Positions 57,836 to 64,000 of a DNA stretch of 64,000 nucleotides are shown here, piece after piece. The first letter of the stretch is position 1. The number at the start of each line of letters is the position of its first letter. The position numbers were made by a program, and so were the translations under genes. Below the pieces are notes generated by a model. The model worked only from the letters and a program-made list of their open reading frames with translations, made no database searches and was not told the DNA's origin. This DNA is from Polydactylus sextarius (Eukaryota; Chordata; Actinopteri; Polynemidae), in assembly GCA_016801845.1 (NCBI GenBank), contig CM028908.1:24481047-24545046 (forward strand). Direction: 5' to 3'.

Positions 57836-60800
57836 TCATAAACCATTTAAAGCCAAACAGGGACGTCTTGGGGTGTCCATTAGTGTCCAAATACTAGCAG
57901 ATCCATTGGGTCTTGTATGTTGGGGGTTGGGTCTCCATTCATCTGGCCTATTTTAGTACATCCTACAGATACTCAGTCACATTTGGACCTTTGTCATTTT
58001 CCCCTTGAGCCATTTCTTAACAGTCTTGGTGCAGCAGGTTGTAAAGTGATCATCAATGTAAATAATGTCACTTGTCATTGATGTTAAGGTTGTGGTTGAT
58101 CGGTGTATGTAACCATCTCAAAATCTATCCTGCTTCAGGTGTGATCATGTGACTTCTTGACATGCAGATCACTACAAGTACATCTAATGGTTCAACTATT
58201 CTCAAACACCTGTGAAAAAAGTGGAACTGTGACAAAGTGAGAGATTGATTAACCCAGACTTCTCCATCTATTATCATGTTTATCAGAGGAGCTGAAATAC
58301 ATACTCAGACTGTTGCTCAGAGATAATCTGTCAGGAACAATAAATAAAGCTGGATGTTATCTGCATAGAAGTAGCAGTGGTATGAGAAGCAGTTGTTACA
58401 CATGATCAACTTGCTGTTTCTTTTCAAGGTTATAAGCTGTTTTTTTCCATAACAACTTGGAGAAACTGGCAGAAATCTTCTCTGTGCTTCCTCCACAATG
58501 TTCCTGTTTTTAATTTTTGTATCCAAAATGGAAAATATGAGACCTACTTGTAAAAACTCATCCTTTTGAAATCTACTGTCTCTGTATCTGTTTTTGAACT
58601 CGATCAACTGTTTCTAAAATATTCTGTATTATCTATTTACATGAACTTGAATTTTGCTCTTTGGTACAAAAAAGAAACTGTTGAGAGACTAACATGTCAT
58701 GACGGTTACATTTATCTCAGTCGCAAATCTGATCATTTGTTATGACTGAATGTATAGGGTATTTAAATTTACTGTGCGTAAATTTAAATACCCTGGTGGC
58801 TGGTATCATGTTTGTATTGTGCTGTCACACTTGTTTTCAGGTGTGTTTCAGTGTCAGTCTCCTGATGTGGAGCCAGATACACAACTTCAATCGGTCACAG
58901 TGGGAACTGTTATTTCATCTTCATACACCAACTCCTGAATTCAAAGAGTGATCTAAATAACAACAGGGAAATGAAAAGATGAGGTAGTTTGTCTCAGCAG
59001 AGAAATAAAGTCGGAGGGTTGTTGAAAAAAGCAGAGTCCACACTCCAGTTTGACAAAATGAAATAAATCACAGCTGGGATTTATTTATTTGTGATATTCT
59101 CTTGTTTCTTTTGTGTAAAAAATAAAATCACATTTGTAATGTACCTGTAGTACAGTATGAAATTTATTTGAACCTTTTTTACTGTTTCTGACACAGAATC
59201 AGGGTGAGGACAGCCCAGGGATCTAATTTGTCTTCACTGACCCAGACCTTATACTGGCATAAAAGAGGTGCTTGTTTGAGAAATTCCCATAAGAGAGCAG
59301 AGGAGCCTTTCCACAGTCCACATGTGTCTGAGAGGATTTTTGAGTAATAAACCAAAGACAAAAAACAGAGATAAGAGAAAATCTCTGTTCCCACAAACAT
59401 GATGTGCATTTTTCTGTGAGGTGCCTATCAGATTGTGGCTTTGGGTTTTTAACAGTGTTAAAAAGGGGCTGTTTATTTTGTGGGAGGCTAACCACATTGT
59501 TAGGAGATCAAGTGTCCAGTGGAGATTCATCCAAGTAACACCACAACCGTGCACAATAAAATTTCTCCCACTGCTGCGAATGTGGTCGAGCTTACTCCTT
59601 CAAAAGCCGCAGTGTTACAGCCTTTTACCTCCAGGCAGGAAATGTGTTGTTGATCCTACCATCCAACCTTGGGATTCGGATGAATTTCAGCCAAACAATT
59701 GTCACTCAACTTGACAAGCTGTCTAATGCAATACCGCATCCAGCTGGAGGTCAGTATCATCTGTTGACTAACGTGAGCGCAGAGGAAGCACATGTTCACA
59801 GTGTGTTTAAAACAGGTCAGGAGGAGCCACTGGCCAAGAAAGTATTTATCTCCTTTAACAGAATCATTTTCATGAAATCCTTAATAAAAGCAGATCTATG
59901 CCATCTTAATCAGCCTCAGTTATCTCCATGTTTTTTACATAAACATCATCAGTGTCTGTGCAGAGGTCAGTCGAGTTGCGTGTCGAAGTTCATTGTTTGA
60001 ACCTGGAACAACATGGTGCTATAGTTGCTGAATATGTGCAAAAATAAATCCACAAATTGACCGAGAATCTCAGAGTAAACTGACATGAACTACTGAATGC
60101 CTTTTCAGGATTGTGCTTGATCACTGTTAAGCTCTGTAGTTATTGTCTCAAACCGATGTGCACCTCCGGAGGCACTGTTCATTCTTTTCTTTGGGTTTAT
60201 ATGCAAACAGTCTTGAACTTAGTCATCATTAAACCTAAACATGAATATTTTTTAAAGCAGCTGATCATGTTTTGACTTGTTGGTTTTACAAGTGAAGTGT
60301 CAAACCTCAGAGATTGACTCTTGATTAGTTGACATCATTTGGGTGGGGACAGCATGTATGTTACACAGACACAGACATGCTACATACCCACAGAAAGGTC
60401 ATAAACATGACTAAAAGCTCATAAAACCATTATTACTATCACCAAACACAGTTAAAACACCAATCAACCAAACCAGCACATTCCAAAAACACTATAAGTG
60501 TAAACATTGATAAATGTCACTGAAGAATCAGCCTGATCTTGTAAACAAAGAACAAACAAGTCTGCTAGATACCAGAGACTCCACAGAGTCCAACAACATC
60601 ATATTTTAAAATCATTTTAAGACCAAGATTTATTGATCCAACAGCAAAATAAGAGCAAAACAACTCGCTTTCAGTATTTCCCAGTATTTTAGAACAGGAG
60701 CCCCAAAAAGAGGAGCAGGGACGAAGATGTTCAACCTGTACATGAGGAACTTTTCACTATCCGGACCTCTTTAAATCATAATCGACTCCCTCTGGTGTAA

Positions 60801-63076
60801 ACTGTTGGACTTTTATAAACTTTCTAACCCACATCCAGCCAATTCAGTTTCAGTCAAGATCTATAGACTCACACCTGACCACAATACCTGCGGCACAACA
60901 AAATGAAGAGTTCAGAAGACTTTCTGAGGCACTAACAGATCATGTTTTATAGCTATTTCAGAGGAGTAAAAATAGGTTTGACCGATCATCACCTATTGAA
61001 CTGACATCACAAACTTGTCAACAAGCAGCTGCTCATTTACACATTCAGAAGTTTTTAAGTTGGAGTCATGTTTCTGGTCACCCGGTGAATGTGAGTCCCA
61101 TATTCTCTGTGTGTGTTCCCCATCTCCTCCTCACGGGACTGTTTGATGCTGAACAGGCAGCCTGCACCAGGTTTCTCAAGCGTTTTGCTCTAAAAATAGC
61201 TGAAACAAAGTCAAATCCAAACAGAATGGTGTGCAGCGGATAGATAAACAGTGAGCTGAAACCCTTTACAAAGCTGAGTAAATCCAATGAGAGCCTCTGT
61301 TGTTCTTTGTTAGGCTGATAATTAGCCTCCTCTTTCACACTGTCACATTCACTTAGTTTGAGTTTTTATACTTGAGGTTCAACAAATCAGGTTATTGTGT
61401 AACAAGCTGTTTATTCTCAAGTGAGATGAGTAAATAGAAACACCAAGTTACAACAAAAAGTGCAGTTGAAGATAATGCTGTGGTAAACTTTAAGGCTTTA
61501 ATTCCATGTCTGGGGTGGATGTGGTGGTGTAAACACATATAACCTCAATACAGATGTTGACGTCTTTCTGACTTCTGAAATTTATAGCTTGATTGCAAAT
61601 GATAGGCTGCAGAAGTTAACAGAGAGAAGTGGAAAAGAAGCGAATGAAGAAATGTTCGGGTAACCTGAGGTCAGTACTGTGGTGTTTTACCACTTTCCTC
61701 TGGTGGTTTGTGCTTCGTCTGTGGCGGCTAAAAGCTTCATTCATCACAGCCACAACGTGTGGTCAACACATCCTCACCAGTGTTGAAAGGCCATTCTGAG
61801 GATAAACAGAAGATTACAGCATGAAACAAACACAGTGTGTAGCATATTTATTTACAATACAATACATACAAATTACATTACAACAACTCTTCACTATACT
61901 GTGTCACATGCTTTTGATTGTTTAAAAAATGGACCCGCAGGAATTCTCTGGATTTGCCTGTTTGGAAATGTTAGAGAGGTTAGGAAGCTGTCACGATGAT
62001 TGAACATAAATAATGAAAACCAGTGCTGACGGGCTTTACCCATGATGACTTTATTTTGTAAGCCCCAAAATAATTCTCCAAATAATGCTTCTTAAAGTAC
62101 AAGGAAAGGTTGGTTCCTCAATTAACATATTATATAATGTGTTATAATATTTGCTGGCAGGTCTGTGTCAAATAACATGTTTTTTGTAGGTAAAGTGATG
62201 AGTACTCATAGGGATGCTTGAGCACAACTAAATAACAGGAAATATATTATTATAATTATTTTTAATTAGTGTCATAAATTATTTTTAGTCCAAAGAATGG
62301 AGAGAGGAAAGAGAAGGAATCAACAAAGAGAGAGAAAACAAGAACCAGGTGACAAATGGATGAATGGGTGGATGAATGAACAGATGGATGGATGAATGAT
62401 GGATTTACATTTATTTATTATACTTTTTTAAATTTTAGATTAGATTATATGCAATAAGATTAGAATTGGTCAAAAATTGACCATTTTGAAAGAAATGGGT
62501 TCGGTAACTTTTTGTATGTTGCCCACCACAAAAAGGTCTGATCGTAACAAACTTCCACCCAAATTAAGAAAAAAAAAAAAAAAAAAAAAAAACTTTCAGT
62601 TGCATAGTTGTCATTACAGTATGGGTTTGGAGGATTTTGTAATAATGATAGTAGGTATCCGATGATGATACTCATTTTGGTTTGGGATATTCAAGTGACA
62701 TATTGATATGAAGATTATATGTTAAATCAAATCCAAACCCTTCCTTCCTCCCTTCTCCCAATTTTCACATTTAAAATGAAATCTTTAGAAGTTTTGTAAT
62801 GAAGAGGAGGAATCTGGGCTCAGCCTCTGATGGTTAACAGTCCGGCCAATTCCCCTGCTGATAACTCCCAAATCTGCAGTCAGAAAGATGTGGATAATAT
62901 CTTGTGACTTGTGTGCTGGATCAACGTCATTTACATCATTATCATTCCCTGAGCAGAGCACGAGCCCTGGGAGACCAATGCCTGGTATCTCCAAAATAAG
63001 ATTAACTCTTAAAGGTTGTGGCTCCACCATGAAGAGTCTGGTGTAAAGAGAAGAGTGAGGTTAGAGAAAGATCAGA
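57836..63076. other. Intergenic, no gene recognised
   Basis: Contains a (TGGA)n-like stretch near 62360-62395 and a poly(A) run at 62570-62592. The 118-codon ORF at 59644-60000 has no recognisable domain and no splice context. No PHACTR3-like or other host exon was recognised. Confidence 0.45.
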
Positions 63077-64000
63077 GGCCTGTACCAAGAAGCAAGTTCA
63101 ACTTACCCAGGATCTATTTCAGTTAACAATGTCAGTCTGGCTAAGCGGTACCACAAAGCTGGTTATCAACTTGATTAGTCAACGCAGGTTTTTCCAATCT
63201 AGATATGAGCGCGTTCACATAAAAGAGGCAGAGTTTGCAGCAGTTGTCCAATCACAAACATGGAGACGAGAACCGGCAGAGCAGCGACTTCACAGCTGAA
63301 GAGCAGACGATCATTTTACAACAATATGAGGAAAACCGGCCGATAATCCAAGCAAAAAGCAACACGGTGGCAGCTGCTAAAAACCGAAAAGAAAAGACAG
63401 CTGGAAAAAGATCAACAATTGTGTAAACGCGCAAGTTCACAGCCCCACAGAGACGAGTAGATGTGACTAATTAAATTAAAATCAAATCAATGAACTGCTG
63501 AAATCTAGGTTGTTGTTACGGTGAATAGGCTGATACAACTTTAACCTTCATGTTCAGCTGCAACCATAGAGGCACAAAACAATAAAAACTAAATATAATA
63601 ATATAATTCAAAGTGAAGTAGACGTACTTTCAAATCTTATAAGTCCAAGTCCAGTTTCAGTGTCAATCAGTCTCTGATTCAGGACGACAAGCTCAGTTAA
63701 TGAAGGTGACGAGGGTGTGTCATCGGACCCTGGCAGCTCCAAACAGGAACATTTGTACAATGTGTACAACATATATATACAGTTATTTAATATCCTACTT
63801 AATTATTGTAGGAGTCAATAACGCAGCAGTGCTACTGTCTGAGGGACAGTCAGCGCTCGACTGCACTGTGTCACTGACAACGTGCGGTCTCCTCATAGAC
63901 CGTCTCTCAATCCGGCACCGAGCTTCACAGATCTAAAATAAAAGGACAAGACATTTTCAAGAGCATTGATTGGTCAGAGGGCGGGGATTTTTAGGCACCG
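63077..64000 (+). mobile_element. DNA transposon remnant (ISL2EU/Harbinger-like), right end outside window
   Basis: The left end reads GGCCTGTACCAAGAAGCAAG, similar to the GGCCTG-type terminal repeats of ISL2EU-type elements. Inside, 63276-63402 encodes SSDFTAEEQTIILQQYEENR followed by PIIQAKSNTVAAAKNRKEK. This resembles the Myb/SANT-like helix of accessory proteins in such transposons, but the frame stops after 64 codons. No transposase core is seen in the window. Confidence 0.5.

Noticed and set aside
59644..60000. 118-codon ORF as a possible gene
   Set aside because: No recognisable domain, no promoter or splice context, and the length is not unusual for chance in 64 kb.

Overview
This window looks like a piece of vertebrate, most likely percomorph teleost, chromosome. 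It is AT-rich. It has short exons with GT..AG introns, many microsatellites, and a dense litter of fish-type transposable elements: tRNA-derived SINEs, LINE 3' ends, hAT-, TTAA- and Harbinger-type MITEs, and a Ty3/Gypsy element. There is no sign of prokaryotic organisation. All family names below come from reading the sequence, without any database search.

Only two host genes are seen, both on the + strand. (1) Positions 1-4546 hold the last three coding exons of a large gene that I read as ZNF831, a zinc finger protein gene. The zinc fingers themselves would lie left of the window. A poly(A) signal lies at 4692. (2) Positions 25.1-36.3 kb hold a four-coding-exon endothelin gene, read as EDN3. 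Exon 1 encodes the signal peptide. Exon 2 holds the mature 21-residue peptide with cysteines at 1, 3, 11 and 15. Exon 3 holds the rest of big endothelin plus an endothelin-like four-cysteine segment. Exon 4 holds the C-terminus. ZNF831 followed by EDN3 in the same orientation is also the human chromosome 20q13 order, so each call supports the other.

Both genes carry a net one-base frame break: about 619-697 in the large ZNF831 exon and about 27507-27557 in the Arg-rich tract just before mature endothelin. All splice phases otherwise fit, so these may be assembly indels, but real lesions cannot be excluded.

The rest is intergenic or intronic. From 4.9 to 25 kb there is a foldback repeat, a hAT MITE with perfect 8-bp target duplications, three LINE remnants (one with an R2-like restriction-type endonuclease domain), a Harbinger-like MITE, a minisatellite, two SINEs and a local duplication interrupted by one of those SINEs. 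EDN3 introns contain a nested SINE, a second copy of the 13.5-kb MITE and other fragments. From 39.8 to 48.2 kb lies a degenerate, minus-strand Ty3/Gypsy retrotransposon. Zinc knuckle, protease, reverse transcriptase and integrase can still be read. Its left LTR is split by about 1.9 kb of other repeats and its pol region by a SINE. From 48.2 to 64 kb I see no host exons, only further MITEs, SINEs, LINE tails and, at the right edge, the start of a DNA transposon remnant.

I found no convincing undescribed biological system. The most useful things to check are the two frame breaks, the NAGNAG acceptor of EDN3 exon 4, and the pairs of repeat copies that bracket EDN3 exons and the Gypsy element.
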